From Ancylobacter koreensis (lineage in GTDB: Bacteria > Pseudomonadota > Alphaproteobacteria > Rhizobiales > Xanthobacteraceae): a stretch of DNA of 64,000 nt. The DNA is taken from the NCBI RefSeq assembly GCF_023016525.1, contig NZ_JALKCG010000004.1, positions 62,001-126,000 on the forward strand. The letters run 5' to 3'. A model generated the notes under the pieces. That model worked only from the letters and a program-made list of their open reading frames with translations, had not been told where the DNA came from and made no database searches. Both the position numbers and the translations under genes were made by a program. This document shows positions 24,452 to 33,464 of this stretch, piece by piece. Position 1 is the first letter of the stretch; each line of letters begins with the position of its first letter.

Positions 24452-25606
24452 TCAGTCCCCGCGCAGGCGGCCGATGAGGCCTCCCGCCGTGCGCCGCCCC
24501 CGCCGTGCGGCGAGGGCTGCTTCCGCCACCAGCCGGCGTCTCAGCACCCTCAAAGGGCGGCGGAGCAGGAATTGCGCATCGCGGCTCTGCTCGCGCACAT
24601 AGGTCGCCATCAGCCTCTCGGCCTGCAGGTCCGGCCCGCTGGCGGCCATCCGCGCCGCCCGCGCCGCATTGTCGGAAGCCTCCGTCGCCAGCAGCGCATC
24701 GAGATGCGGTTCCAGCCGGTAGCGCTCCAGCTCGGCTGGCCCACTCCCCGCCGCGAAAGCAAGGCCCGCAGCGTATTGCCCGACGATCTCGCGGGCCAGC
24801 GCCTGCGCGTCCAGCAGTCTTTCGCAGCAGCGTCCGGTGAAATTGAAGCGCGCGGCACGGGCGAAATTGGCCGGTGTCAGATAGCCGGGGCCGCCGAAAT
24901 GGTCGTAGACATAAACGGGCACGCGCGCAGCCAAGGCGTAGGGCACCGTCTTGCCGATCGAGATGACGAGATCGCTGGCGCGGATCATGTCCGGCGTGAC
25001 ACGCTGGTGCGCTCCGCCGCTGGCCCCGATATGGCGGACACGATGGGTCGCGGACAGGCGATCTATGGCGCCCATCAGCGCCGGATCGTCGTGGTTGGTG
25101 ACGACGAGGATCGTCCTTAGCCGTGTGGCGGTGACCGCCGGACGGAAGAAGGCGGCGGGCGCGGCGTTGTGGAAGACGTGGACCGGCGCGCCGAGGTCGA
25201 GGGCGGCGAGCGCCTCGCCGGTCAGTTCGGAATTGGCGAAATAGCCGTCGGCCAGCACGCGCTCATGACGCCAGCCGCCGCTCTGCATGAAGCTCCGCCG
25301 GCCCAGCTTGCCGAAGACGAACGCCGTCCGCGCGCGGGTATCGGGCCCTGTCGCATAATCGAACAGGCCCGCGACATGATGCTGGAGGTAGACGAGATCG
25401 AAGGCGGGGGGCCGGACGCGCGCGGGATCGGTGACGATCTCGATCCGCAGCTCATGTCGGAAGGCACGCGCGACGGGATCGCCGGCGACATTCGCGAACA
25501 CCGTGACGCGATGGCCCTGCGCGCGAAAATACGCTGCCATCTCCAGGCAGACCATCTCCGAACCGCTGAAGTTCGCGAGGTGATTGGTCCCGATCAGGAT
25601 GTCCAT
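24452..25606 (-). CDS. Probable glycosyltransferase (GT4-like)
   Basis: A 384-residue protein beginning MDILIGTNHLANFSGSEMVCLEMAAYFRAQGHRVTVF. This is the nucleotide-sugar transferase opening: a Rossmann first strand and a G-S-E loop. A second Rossmann-type half begins at LRTILVVTNHDDPALMGAID, with DLVISIGKTVPYALAARVPVYVYDHFGGPGYL as the donor-site region. The C-terminal 60 residues are Arg/Ala-rich. The substrate is unknown; LPS or capsule synthesis is plausible, but no such cluster surrounds it. Confidence 0.75.
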   Translation of the reverse strand: MDILIGTNHLANFSGSEMVCLEMAAYFRAQGHRVTVFANVAGDPVARAFRHELRIEIVTDPARVRPPAFDLVYLQHHVAGLFDYATGPDTRARTAFVFGKLGRRSFMQSGGWRHERVLADGYFANSELTGEALAALDLGAPVHVFHNAAPAAFFRPAVTATRLRTILVVTNHDDPALMGAIDRLSATHRVRHIGASGGAHQRVTPDMIRASDLVISIGKTVPYALAARVPVYVYDHFGGPGYLTPANFARAARFNFTGRCCERLLDAQALAREIVGQYAAGLAFAAGSGPAELERYRLEPHLDALLATEASDNAARAARMAASGPDLQAERLMATYVREQSRDAQFLLRRPLRVLRRRLVAEAALAARRGRRTAGGLIGRLRGD

Positions 25607-25630
25607 CGCCGCCCGGCACCCGTGCCGGCT

Positions 25631-26401
25631 TCAGTCCGGCATCCGGAAATCCACCAGCCGGCGGGTGGGGAAGTCGTAGAGCCGCCCGGTCTCACCGAAC
25701 GACGGCAGGCACAGTGACAGGATCGCCTGCGCCAGTTCCTCGGGAGCCGGCAGCGTCTCCGGGTCCTCGCTGGGGAAGGCCTTGGCGCGCATGCGGGTGC
25801 GGATCGGGCCCGGATTGATCAGGTTCACCTTCAGCGCCGAGATGTTGGCCACTTCGTTGGCCCAGGTGCGCGCCAGCGCCTCCACCGCCGCCTTGGTGAC
25901 GGCATAGGGGCCCCAGAAGGCGCGCGCCTTGTGCGCGGCGCCGGAGGACACCAGCACGGCGCGGCCGGCGGTGGAAAGCCGCAGCAGCGGATCGAGCGAG
26001 CGGATGAAGCGCCAGTTGGCGGTGAGATTGACCGCCACCGTGTCGTCCCACTCCTTCGGTTCGACCTGCGCCAGCGGCGTCATCGGGCCGAGCACGCCGG
26101 CATTGCCGACGAAGATGTCGAGCCGGCCGAAGCGCTCGAACAGCGCGCCGCCCAGCCGGTCGATGCCGGCGCCGTCCTTGACGTCGAGCGGCACCAGCGT
26201 GGCGGTGGAGCCTGCCTTGGTGATGGCGTCGTCGAGTTCCTCCAGCGCGCCGCTGGTGCGCCCGACGGCGATGACATGCGCGCCGGCTTCCGCGAGCGCG
26301 AGGGCGGTCGCCTGGCCGATGCCGCGGGTGGCGCCGGAGACGAGGGCGTAGCGGCCCGCGAGCGGGCGCGCGGCAACGTCTGCCGCGGGGAGGTCCGACA
26401 T
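25631..26401 (-). CDS. SDR family NAD(P)-dependent oxidoreductase
   Basis: A 256-residue classical short-chain dehydrogenase. Cofactor motif SGATRGIGQATAL (about 20-32), NAG motif VGNAGVLG, and the catalytic YAVTKAAVE with Ser upstream in VLVSSGAAH. A C-terminal NPGPIRTRMRAKAFPSEDP follows. The ATG at 26401 is preferred over one 13 codons upstream. The substrate cannot be told. It is in a row of minus-strand genes with the VOC protein and purF. Confidence 0.9.
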   Translation of the reverse strand: MSDLPAADVAARPLAGRYALVSGATRGIGQATALALAEAGAHVIAVGRTSGALEELDDAITKAGSTATLVPLDVKDGAGIDRLGGALFERFGRLDIFVGNAGVLGPMTPLAQVEPKEWDDTVAVNLTANWRFIRSLDPLLRLSTAGRAVLVSSGAAHKARAFWGPYAVTKAAVEALARTWANEVANISALKVNLINPGPIRTRMRAKAFPSEDPETLPAPEELAQAILSLCLPSFGETGRLYDFPTRRLVDFRMPD

Positions 26402-26429
26402 GGCGTTTCCTTGGGGTTTCCTCGAACGA

Positions 26430-26846
26430 TCAGCCTTCATCCGTCATCACCACCGACGGCGCCGAGCGCCGGGCGGGGCCATGAGTGACGGCTTCGATAT
26501 TGTTGCCTTCGGGGTCGAGCACGAAGGCCGCGTAATAGCCGGGGTGATAGTCGCGCAGCCCCGGCCCGCCATTGTCGCGCCCTCCCGCAGCCAGCGCGGC
26601 GGCGTGGAAGCGGCGCACCGTCTCCTCGTCGCCGGCCTGGAAGGCGAGATGCGCCCGCCCGGTGGTCGGCTCGCCGGGCGAGACGAACAGCTCGTCGGCG
26701 AAGAAATAGCCGTCACCTTCGACCAGCGGCACGCCGAGCACGTCCAGCACCGCCGCATAGAAGCGGCGGCAGGCCTCGAAATCGGCGACGACCAGCGAGA
26801 CGTGATCGATCAGCCGGCCGCGATGCCACTGCTGCAGTTCGACCAT
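26430..26846 (-). CDS. VOC (glyoxalase/bleomycin-resistance) family protein
   Basis: A 138-residue single VOC domain: LIDHVSLVVADFEACRRFYAAVLDVLGVP at the start, GRAHLAFQAGDEETVRRFHAAALAAGG in the middle, and AFVLDPEGNNIEAV at the end, with metal-ligand candidates His14 region and the final Glu. It lies 6 bp downstream of purF. The substrate is unknown. Confidence 0.88.
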   Translation of the reverse strand: MVELQQWHRGRLIDHVSLVVADFEACRRFYAAVLDVLGVPLVEGDGYFFADELFVSPGEPTTGRAHLAFQAGDEETVRRFHAAALAAGGRDNGGPGLRDYHPGYYAAFVLDPEGNNIEAVTHGPARRSAPSVVMTDEG

Positions 26847-26852
26847 GCCGGC

Positions 26853-28352
26853 TCAGCTCGCCTCGGCCAGCAGCGAGAGCTGGCGCGGGGAAACCTCGCC
26901 GTCGCGGTCGGTCAGCGGGGTGGGATACTCGCCGGTGAAGCAGTGGTCGGTGAACTGCGGGCGGGCGGGATCGCGCCCCTCATAGCCCATCGCCTTGTAG
27001 ATGCCGTCGATGGAGAGGAAGGCGAGGCTATCGGCGCCGATATAGCGGCGCATGCCTTCGAGGTCGTGCGTCGCGGCCAGCAGCTTGTCGCGGTCCGGCG
27101 TGTCGATGCCGTAATAGTCCGGGTGGGTGATCGGCGGCGAGGAGATGCGGAAATGCACCTCGCGGGCGCCGGCCTCGCGCATCATGCGCACGATTTTGAC
27201 CGACGTCGTTCCACGAACCAGACTGTCGTCGATCAGCACGATGCGCTTGCCCTCGACCACCGCGCGGTTGGCGGAGTGCTTCATGCGCACGCCCTGATCG
27301 CGCACCGACTGGGTCGGCTGGATGAAGGTGCGGCCGACATAGTGGTTGCGGATGATGCCGAGCTCATAGGGCAGGCCGGAGGCCTGCGAGAAGCCGATGG
27401 CGGCCGGCACGCCGGAATCGGGCACCGGCACCACGAGGTCGGCATCGGCTGGCGCCTCGGCGGCGAGCTGCATGCCCATGGTCTTGCGCACCTGGTAGAC
27501 CGAGCGCCCGCCCACGACCGAATCCGGCCGGGCGAAATAGATGTACTCGAAGATGCAGGGACGCGGCGGCACGCTGCCGAAGGGACGCAGCGTCTCGACC
27601 TTGTCGGAGGAGAAGACGATGACCTCGCCCGGCTCGATGTCGCGCACGTGGCGCGCACCAATTATGTCGAGAGCGCAGGTCTCCGAGGTCAGGATGGGGT
27701 GGCCGTCGAGTTCGCCGAGCACCAGCGGGCGGATGCCGAGCGGGTCGCGCGCGCCCACCAGCTTCTTGTTGGTGAGGCCGACGAAGGCATAGGCGCCTTC
27801 CAGCGTGCGCAGCGCGTCGATGAAGCGGTCGGTGAAGCGGGCGCGTTTGGAGCGGGCGACGAGGTGAAGCATCACCTCGGTGTCGGAGGTCGACTGGCAG
27901 ATGGCACCGTCGCGGATGAGCTGGCGGCGCAGCGTCAGGCCGTTGGTGAGGTTGCCGTTATGGGCAATGGCGAAGCCGCCGCCGTCGAGCTCGGCGAAAA
28001 GCGGCTGCACGTTGCGCAGGATGGTCTCGCCGGTCGTGGAATAGCGGACATGGCCGACCGCGATATGGCCCGGCAGGCGCTTGATCGCCTCGCCGTCGGA
28101 GAATGCGTCCGAGACCAGGCCGAGGCGCCGCTCGGAGTGGAAACGCCTGCCGTCGTAAGTGGTTATGCCGGCTGCTTCCTGCCCGCGATGCTGCAGGGCA
28201 TGCAGGCCCAGCGCGGTGATCGCCGCCGCATCCGGGTGCCCGTAAATGCCGAACACGCCGCACTCCTCGCGCAGCGTGTCCCCGTAATCGTCGTAGAACT
28301 CGTCGGCCTGCGCGGGTTTCGACGCCACGTGATCAGCAGTCAGATTGGCCAT
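26853..28352 (-). CDS. purF: Amidophosphoribosyltransferase
   Basis: First enzyme of purine synthesis (PRPP plus glutamine to phosphoribosylamine). A 499-residue protein with a ~30-residue propeptide before the nucleophile Cys31 in EECGVFGIYGHPDA, which must be exposed by cleavage. Glutaminase motifs: ALQHRGQEAAGI, GHVRYSTTGE and AHNGNLTNG. The PRPP site is VLIDDSLVRGTTSVKIV. It resembles the Bacillus-type enzyme with propeptide and extra cysteines (TSETC, RPCIFEY, DHCF) that may bind an Fe-S cluster. Confidence 0.97.
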   Translation of the reverse strand: MANLTADHVASKPAQADEFYDDYGDTLREECGVFGIYGHPDAAAITALGLHALQHRGQEAAGITTYDGRRFHSERRLGLVSDAFSDGEAIKRLPGHIAVGHVRYSTTGETILRNVQPLFAELDGGGFAIAHNGNLTNGLTLRRQLIRDGAICQSTSDTEVMLHLVARSKRARFTDRFIDALRTLEGAYAFVGLTNKKLVGARDPLGIRPLVLGELDGHPILTSETCALDIIGARHVRDIEPGEVIVFSSDKVETLRPFGSVPPRPCIFEYIYFARPDSVVGGRSVYQVRKTMGMQLAAEAPADADLVVPVPDSGVPAAIGFSQASGLPYELGIIRNHYVGRTFIQPTQSVRDQGVRMKHSANRAVVEGKRIVLIDDSLVRGTTSVKIVRMMREAGAREVHFRISSPPITHPDYYGIDTPDRDKLLAATHDLEGMRRYIGADSLAFLSIDGIYKAMGYEGRDPARPQFTDHCFTGEYPTPLTDRDGEVSPRQLSLLAEAS

Positions 28353-28449
28353 TGGACCATCGCTCCTCAGCGCAGTTCAAGGCTGCGCCCGCTCCATGCT
28401 CGAATACAACCGAGCCCCGGGACGCCTTTGTCCCACGGGCACGGTCGAA

Positions 28450-29043
28450 TTAAGGCGCCGACGGCTTCGCCTGGCCGGGAGCGGCCGGAGCCGGGTTGAA
28501 GGGCTCGGGCGGCGGCTCGGTCGGTTCGGCTTCCTTCGAGCTGCGAATGTCGCGAATGAGGCTCTCGGGGTCTTCCGGCAATACGGAGATGAGCCAGTCA
28601 CCCGCACTTTGCAAGACCAGCTTGGAGCGGGCGTCGCGAATCCATTCCGGCTGGCCCTGCTCGTTCTGGACCAGCCAGTTGAAGAACAGATAGGCCACAA
28701 CCATGATCAGGAAGCCGCGGGCGAGGCCGAACAGGAAGCCCAGCGTGCGGTCGAGCGCGCCGATGCGGCTGTCGAGCACGAGGTCGGAGATGCGCACGGT
28801 GATGATCGAGACGATCAGCAGCGTGACGACGAACACCGAGCCCACGGTCGCCGCCATCGCGAAGGTGTCGTTGGCGATGTACTGCTTCGCGAGCGGCAGG
28901 GCGTGGGGATAGGCATAGAGCGTCACCAGCGCGGCGGCGACCCAGGAGGCGATGGCGAAGACCTCGCGCACGAAACCGCGCACCATGGCCAGCAGGCCGG
29001 AGACCACCATCACGGCGACGAGGATGATGTCGAGCAGGGTCAA
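28450..29043 (-). CDS. cvpA: CvpA family membrane protein
   Basis: About 197 residues. Four transmembrane segments lie in the first ~140 residues (LLDIILVAVMVVSGLLAMVRGFVREV, then VGSVFVVTLLIVSIITV and RTLGFLFGLARGFLIMVVAYLFF), followed by an acidic/Pro-rich tail. It matches the CvpA/colicin V production family, which is usually linked to purF, as here. The start is uncertain: TTG at 29043 places the first membrane helix at the N-terminus; no ATG is available nearby. Confidence 0.85.
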   Translation of the reverse strand: MTLLDIILVAVMVVSGLLAMVRGFVREVFAIASWVAAALVTLYAYPHALPLAKQYIANDTFAMAATVGSVFVVTLLIVSIITVRISDLVLDSRIGALDRTLGFLFGLARGFLIMVVAYLFFNWLVQNEQGQPEWIRDARSKLVLQSAGDWLISVLPEDPESLIRDIRSSKEAEPTEPPPEPFNPAPAAPGQAKPSAP

Positions 29044-29152
29044 GACTATCGCACCGTGGTCGAGGCGGCTTCCGGCGGGAGCGCGCAGCGAATCTGCGCC
29101 GTCCCGGCCCTCAGCAGGATCGGGCGACGTATAGCGTGCGCGAGCGCCCCCG

Positions 29153-30601
29153 TCATCCCTCTTGCCGCTCGCGCGGGGCGCGGCGCGGGGCGCGGGAGGC
29201 GATGGCGGCCACGATATCCCCAAGAGAGGTGACAGTCTCGGTGGCGAGGGGCGATTCCAGCGGCTCTTTCGCTGCCCCGTTGCCGCTCCCGCCAGAACTC
29301 CCGCCGGAACTCCCCTTGGCCTCCGGCGCGACGGCGCGGGTGAAGCCGAGCTTGGCAGCTTCCTTCAGCCGCGCCATGGCATGCGGCACGGCGCGTACCG
29401 CGCCGGTGAGGCTGACCTCACCGAAATAGACGCTGTCATGCGGCAGCACGGCGCCCGAGAGCGAGGAGATGAGCGCGGCGGCAACCGCAAGGTCGGCGGC
29501 CGGCTCGCTGATGCGGAAGCCGCCGGCGACGTTGAGATGCACGTCATGCGCGCCGAGCTTGATGCCGCAGCGCGCCTCCAGCACCGCCAGCACCATGGAG
29601 AGCCGGCTCGGGTCCCAGCCGACGGCGGCGCGGCGCGGCGTGCCGAGATTTGTCGGCACCACCAGCGCCTGAATCTCCACCAGAACGGGCCGCGTGCCCT
29701 CCATGCCGGCATAGACGGCGGTGCCGGGCGCGCCGCTGTCGCGGTTCGACAGGAACAGCTCGGAGGGGTTGGCGACTTCCGAGAGGCCGAGGCCGGTCAT
29801 CTCGAACACGCCGATCTCGTCGGTCGGCCCGAAGCGGTTCTTCTGCGCCCGCAGGATACGGAAATGATGCGCGCCGTCGCCCTCGAAGGAGAGCACCGCG
29901 TCGACCATGTGCTCCACCACGCGCGGGCCGGCGATCTGGCCGTCCTTGGTGACATGGCCGACGAGGATGACGGCGGCGCCCGCGCGCTTGGCATAGCGGA
30001 TGAGGATCTGCGCGGAGGAGCGCACCTGCGTCACCGTGCCGGGCGCGGATTCCACCGTGTCCGTCCACATGGTCTGGATCGAATCGATCACCACCAGCGC
30101 CGGCTTGCGGCCCTCCGACAGCGTGGCGACGATATCTTCGACATTGGTCTCGGCGGCCAGCTCGACCGCCGCGCCGGCAAGGCCGAGCCGCTCGGCGCGC
30201 AGGCGTACCTGCGCTACTGCCTCTTCGCCCGACACATAGATGACGCGATGCTCGGCGCCCGCCAGCGCGGCGGAGGCCTGGATCAGCAGGGTCGACTTGC
30301 CGATGCCGGGGTCGCCGCCGATCAGCAGCACCGAGCCCGGCACCAACCCGCCGCCGGCCACCCGGTCGAGCTCGGAAATGCCGACGCGGACGCGCGGCGC
30401 GTCCTCGGAGGTGCCGGAAAGGCTTTCCAGTGCGATCAGCCGGCCCTTGCGCCCGCCGCGCAAGTTCGCCGGCAGCGTATCGGCGGCGGTCGTCTCCTCG
30501 GCGATGGAGTTCCACGCCCCGCAGGATTCGCAGCGGCCCTGCCAGCGCGTATGCGCGGCGCCGCAGACCTGGCAGATGAAGGAGGCGGGGCGCTTGGCCA
30601 T
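29153..30601 (-). CDS. radA: DNA repair protein RadA
   Basis: A 482-residue RecA-like helicase (Sms) that promotes branch migration in recombination. N-terminal zinc ribbon CQVCGAAHTRWQGRCESC; RecA-like core with Walker A GGDPGIGKSTLLIQ; the RadA-specific KNRFGPTDEIG motif; and a C-terminal Lon-protease-like domain (DVHLNVAGGFRISEPAADLAVAAAL). A Gly/Ser run near the C-terminus (SSGGSSGGSGNG) is an insertion. The gene begins with ATG at 30601. Confidence 0.97.
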   Translation of the reverse strand: MAKRPASFICQVCGAAHTRWQGRCESCGAWNSIAEETTAADTLPANLRGGRKGRLIALESLSGTSEDAPRVRVGISELDRVAGGGLVPGSVLLIGGDPGIGKSTLLIQASAALAGAEHRVIYVSGEEAVAQVRLRAERLGLAGAAVELAAETNVEDIVATLSEGRKPALVVIDSIQTMWTDTVESAPGTVTQVRSSAQILIRYAKRAGAAVILVGHVTKDGQIAGPRVVEHMVDAVLSFEGDGAHHFRILRAQKNRFGPTDEIGVFEMTGLGLSEVANPSELFLSNRDSGAPGTAVYAGMEGTRPVLVEIQALVVPTNLGTPRRAAVGWDPSRLSMVLAVLEARCGIKLGAHDVHLNVAGGFRISEPAADLAVAAALISSLSGAVLPHDSVYFGEVSLTGAVRAVPHAMARLKEAAKLGFTRAVAPEAKGSSGGSSGGSGNGAAKEPLESPLATETVTSLGDIVAAIASRAPRRAPRERQEG

Positions 30602-30682
30602 GGCGCGTTCGTCCGGCTGTTGATCGTTCCCCCGCTTCTAGCGTCATTTCGCCAAAGAACAAACAGGGATCAAATCCTGCGG

Positions 30683-31798
30683 CTAGACCCAGCGGCGGTG
30701 ATAGCGTCGGCCGAGCGAGGTGAGGATCTCGTAGTCGATGGTGTGGGAATGGCGGGCGAGCCCGTCGAGGCCGAGCCCGTCACCGAGCAGCGTCGCGAAA
30801 TCGCCGATGGCGACGCGCTCTTGCGCCACCTCGGTGACATCGACCGCCAGCAGGTCCATCGAGATGCGTCCGATCAGCGGACAGCGATGGCCGGCGACGA
30901 TGGCCTCGGCGCCGGGGCGCAGGTCCGAGGCGCCGGCTAGGCGGGGTATGCCGTCGGCATAGCCGGCCGAGAGGATGGCGACGCGGCTCGGGCGCAGCGC
31001 GGTGTGGGCGCCGCCATAACCCACCGTTTCGCCCTCATGGACATGGCGCAACTGCACGACGCGCAGGTCGAGCCGCACCACCGGGCGCAGCGGCGCCACG
31101 TCCCGGCGCGGGCGCCCGCCATAGACGGCGATGCCCGGCCGCACGAGATCGAAGTGCAGCGCCGGGTCGCCCAGCGCGCCGGCGGAATTGGCGAGCGAGG
31201 CGCGCACGTCCGGGAACAGCGCGGCGATGGCGCGGAAATCCTCAAGCTGGCGCGCGGTGAGCGGATGCTCCGGCTCGTCGGCGCAGGCCAGGTGGCTCAT
31301 CAGCAGCACGAGCGGGAAGCCGAGCTCCTCGCGCCCCTCGGCGATGTTCACCGCCTCCGCCGGTGTCAGGCCGAGCCGGTTCATGCCGGTGTCGACATGA
31401 AGCGCGGCCGGCAGCGCCGTGCCGGTGCGGGCGCAGAAGGCGCTCCAGCTTGCCACCTGCTCCGGGCTGCCGAGCACCGGGCGCAGCGCCTTTGCGGCAT
31501 AGGCCGCCTCGGTGCCGGGAAACAGCCCGTTGAGCACGAAGATCTCGGCCTCGGGCAGCAGGTCGCGCACCTCGCGCGCTTCGGCCAGCAGGGCGACGAA
31601 GAAGCTGCGCGCGCCGGCCTGCCAGAGCGCCTGCGCGGCCGGCTCCAGCCCGATGCCGTAGGCGTCGCCCTTCACCACGGCGGCGCAGGCGGCCGGCGCC
31701 ACGCGCCGCGCGAGTTCCCCGTAATTGGCCGCCAGCGCGGAGAGGTCGACGGTGAGGATGCCGCCGGCCTCGGAAAGCGGAATGTCGCGCGCGCTCAC
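30683..31798 (-). CDS. alr: Alanine racemase
   Basis: Makes D-alanine for peptidoglycan. A 371-residue PLP enzyme with Lys43 in AAVVKGDAYGIG, the sequence HVDTGMNRLGL, GETVGYGGAH, and the active-site Tyr region. The C-terminal beta-domain has GRISMDLLAVDVTEV. The start is GTG at 31798, 10 bp after the dnaB stop, so alr is likely cotranscribed with dnaB. Confidence 0.96.
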   Translation of the reverse strand: MSARDIPLSEAGGILTVDLSALAANYGELARRVAPAACAAVVKGDAYGIGLEPAAQALWQAGARSFFVALLAEAREVRDLLPEAEIFVLNGLFPGTEAAYAAKALRPVLGSPEQVASWSAFCARTGTALPAALHVDTGMNRLGLTPAEAVNIAEGREELGFPLVLLMSHLACADEPEHPLTARQLEDFRAIAALFPDVRASLANSAGALGDPALHFDLVRPGIAVYGGRPRRDVAPLRPVVRLDLRVVQLRHVHEGETVGYGGAHTALRPSRVAILSAGYADGIPRLAGASDLRPGAEAIVAGHRCPLIGRISMDLLAVDVTEVAQERVAIGDFATLLGDGLGLDGLARHSHTIDYEILTSLGRRYHRRWV

Positions 31799-31808
31799 GG
31801 CTGGATGC

Positions 31809-33293
31809 TCAATGTTCGGGAAGGCGGTCGCCCTGCGCCAGCGTGGAGAAGCGGGTGTACTGCGCCTCGAAGGCGACCTTCACCGTGCCGGTGGGGCCGT
31901 GGCGCTGCTTGCCGATGATCACCTCGGCGATGCCCATGGCGGCCTTCATGTCCTGGTCCCACTTGAACCATTCCTCGGTGCCTTCCTTCGGCTCGCGGCT
32001 CTTGAGGTAGTATTCTTCGCGGAACACGAACATCACCACGTCGGCGTCCTGCTCGATGGAGCCGGATTCGCGCAGGTCCGAGAGCTGCGGGCGCTTGTCG
32101 TCGCGCGATTCGACCTGACGCGAGAGCTGCGACAGCGCCATGATCGGCACGCTGAGTTCCTTGGCCAGCGCCTTGAGGCCGGTGGTGATCTCGGTGATCT
32201 CTTGCACGCGGCCCTGCGACGAGCTTTTCGACGAACCGGTGAGAAGCTGGAGATAGTCCACCACCATGAAGTCCAGCCCGCGCTGGCGCTTGAGCCGGCG
32301 GGCACGCGCGCGAAGCTGGGCGATGGAGATGCCGCCGGTGTCGTCGATGTAGAGCGGGATCGTCTGCATCATCTGGGCGCAGCTCGCCAGCTTGTCGAAC
32401 TCGTGCTCGGAGATGTCGCCGCGGCGGATCTTGTAGGAGGCGATTTCGGCCTGTTCGGCGAGAATACGGGTGGCGAGCTGCTCGGCCGACATTTCCAGCG
32501 AGAAGAAGCCGACCACGCCGCCGTCGAGCGCGCGGATCGAGCCGTCCGGCAACGTTTCCGAGCGATAGGCGGCCGCGACGTTGAAGGCGATGTTGGTGGC
32601 GAGCGAAGTCTTTCCCATCGCCGGGCGGCCGGCAAGGATGATGAGGTCGGAAGGCTGCAGGCCGCCCATCATCTGGTCGAGGTCTTCGAGGCCGGAGGCG
32701 GTGCCGGAGAGGTGGCCGTCGCGCTGGAAGGCGCGGCTGGCCATGTCGACCGCGTCCTTCAGCGCGTCGTTGAAGCGCATGAAGCCGCCATCGTAGCGCC
32801 CGGTCTCGGCGAGCTCGTAGAGGCGCTTCTCGGCGTCCTCGATCTGCTCCTGCGGCGTGGTGTCGATCGCGGCCTCATAGGCCTCGTTGACGATCTCCTC
32901 GCCGATGGCGATCAGGTCGCGCCGCACCGAGAGGTCGTAGATGGTGCGCCCGTAATCCTCGGCGTTGATGATGGTCGTCGCCTCGGCGGCGAGGCGGGCG
33001 AGATATTGCGGCACGGTCAGCCCGGCGACGTCGAGCTCGGCCGGCAGGAAGGTCTTCAGCGTCACCGGCGTCGCCACCTTGCCGGCGCGGATCAGCGCGC
33101 TCGCGGTCTCGTAGATGGCGGTGTGGACAGGCTCGAAGAAATGGCGCGGCTCGAGGAAGTCCGAGACCCGGTAGAACGCCTCGTTATTGACGAGGATCGC
33201 GCCCAGCAGCGCCTGCTCCGCCTCGATGTTGTGCGGGGCCGTGCGATAGGTCGTCTCGGGCACCGCCGGGGGGCGGCTGGGGGAATCGAGCAT
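31809..33293 (-). CDS. dnaB: Replicative DNA helicase DnaB
   Basis: A 494-residue hexameric helicase. N-terminal DnaB domain (PHNIEAEQALLGAILVNNEAFYRV) and C-terminal RecA-like domain with Walker A GRPAMGKTSLATN, Walker B FMVVDYLQLL, and SQLSRQVESRDDKRPQLSDLRESGSIEQDADVV. The ATG at 33293 (MLDSPSRPPA) is the natural start. No intein is present. Confidence 0.97.
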   Translation of the reverse strand: MLDSPSRPPAVPETTYRTAPHNIEAEQALLGAILVNNEAFYRVSDFLEPRHFFEPVHTAIYETASALIRAGKVATPVTLKTFLPAELDVAGLTVPQYLARLAAEATTIINAEDYGRTIYDLSVRRDLIAIGEEIVNEAYEAAIDTTPQEQIEDAEKRLYELAETGRYDGGFMRFNDALKDAVDMASRAFQRDGHLSGTASGLEDLDQMMGGLQPSDLIILAGRPAMGKTSLATNIAFNVAAAYRSETLPDGSIRALDGGVVGFFSLEMSAEQLATRILAEQAEIASYKIRRGDISEHEFDKLASCAQMMQTIPLYIDDTGGISIAQLRARARRLKRQRGLDFMVVDYLQLLTGSSKSSSQGRVQEITEITTGLKALAKELSVPIMALSQLSRQVESRDDKRPQLSDLRESGSIEQDADVVMFVFREEYYLKSREPKEGTEEWFKWDQDMKAAMGIAEVIIGKQRHGPTGTVKVAFEAQYTRFSTLAQGDRLPEH

Positions 33294-33464
33294 GGCGTTT
33301 CCGGGTGCGGACAGGGCGCCACAAGAGCTACCGTCACCCCGGTGGCGAGTCCGGGGCGAATCGCGCACGCCCTATTTTGTCCTGTGGAGTGCCTGTGGAA
33401 AGCCGAATCTCGCTTGACGCGATTCGGCCCCGGCGACCGCTCGCGCGGGGCGTGCAGGCGTGCG

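Noticed and set aside
26400-28499. Plus-strand open frame of about 700 codons opposite purF and the VOC gene
   Set aside because: Antisense artefact of codon bias; purF is unmistakable.
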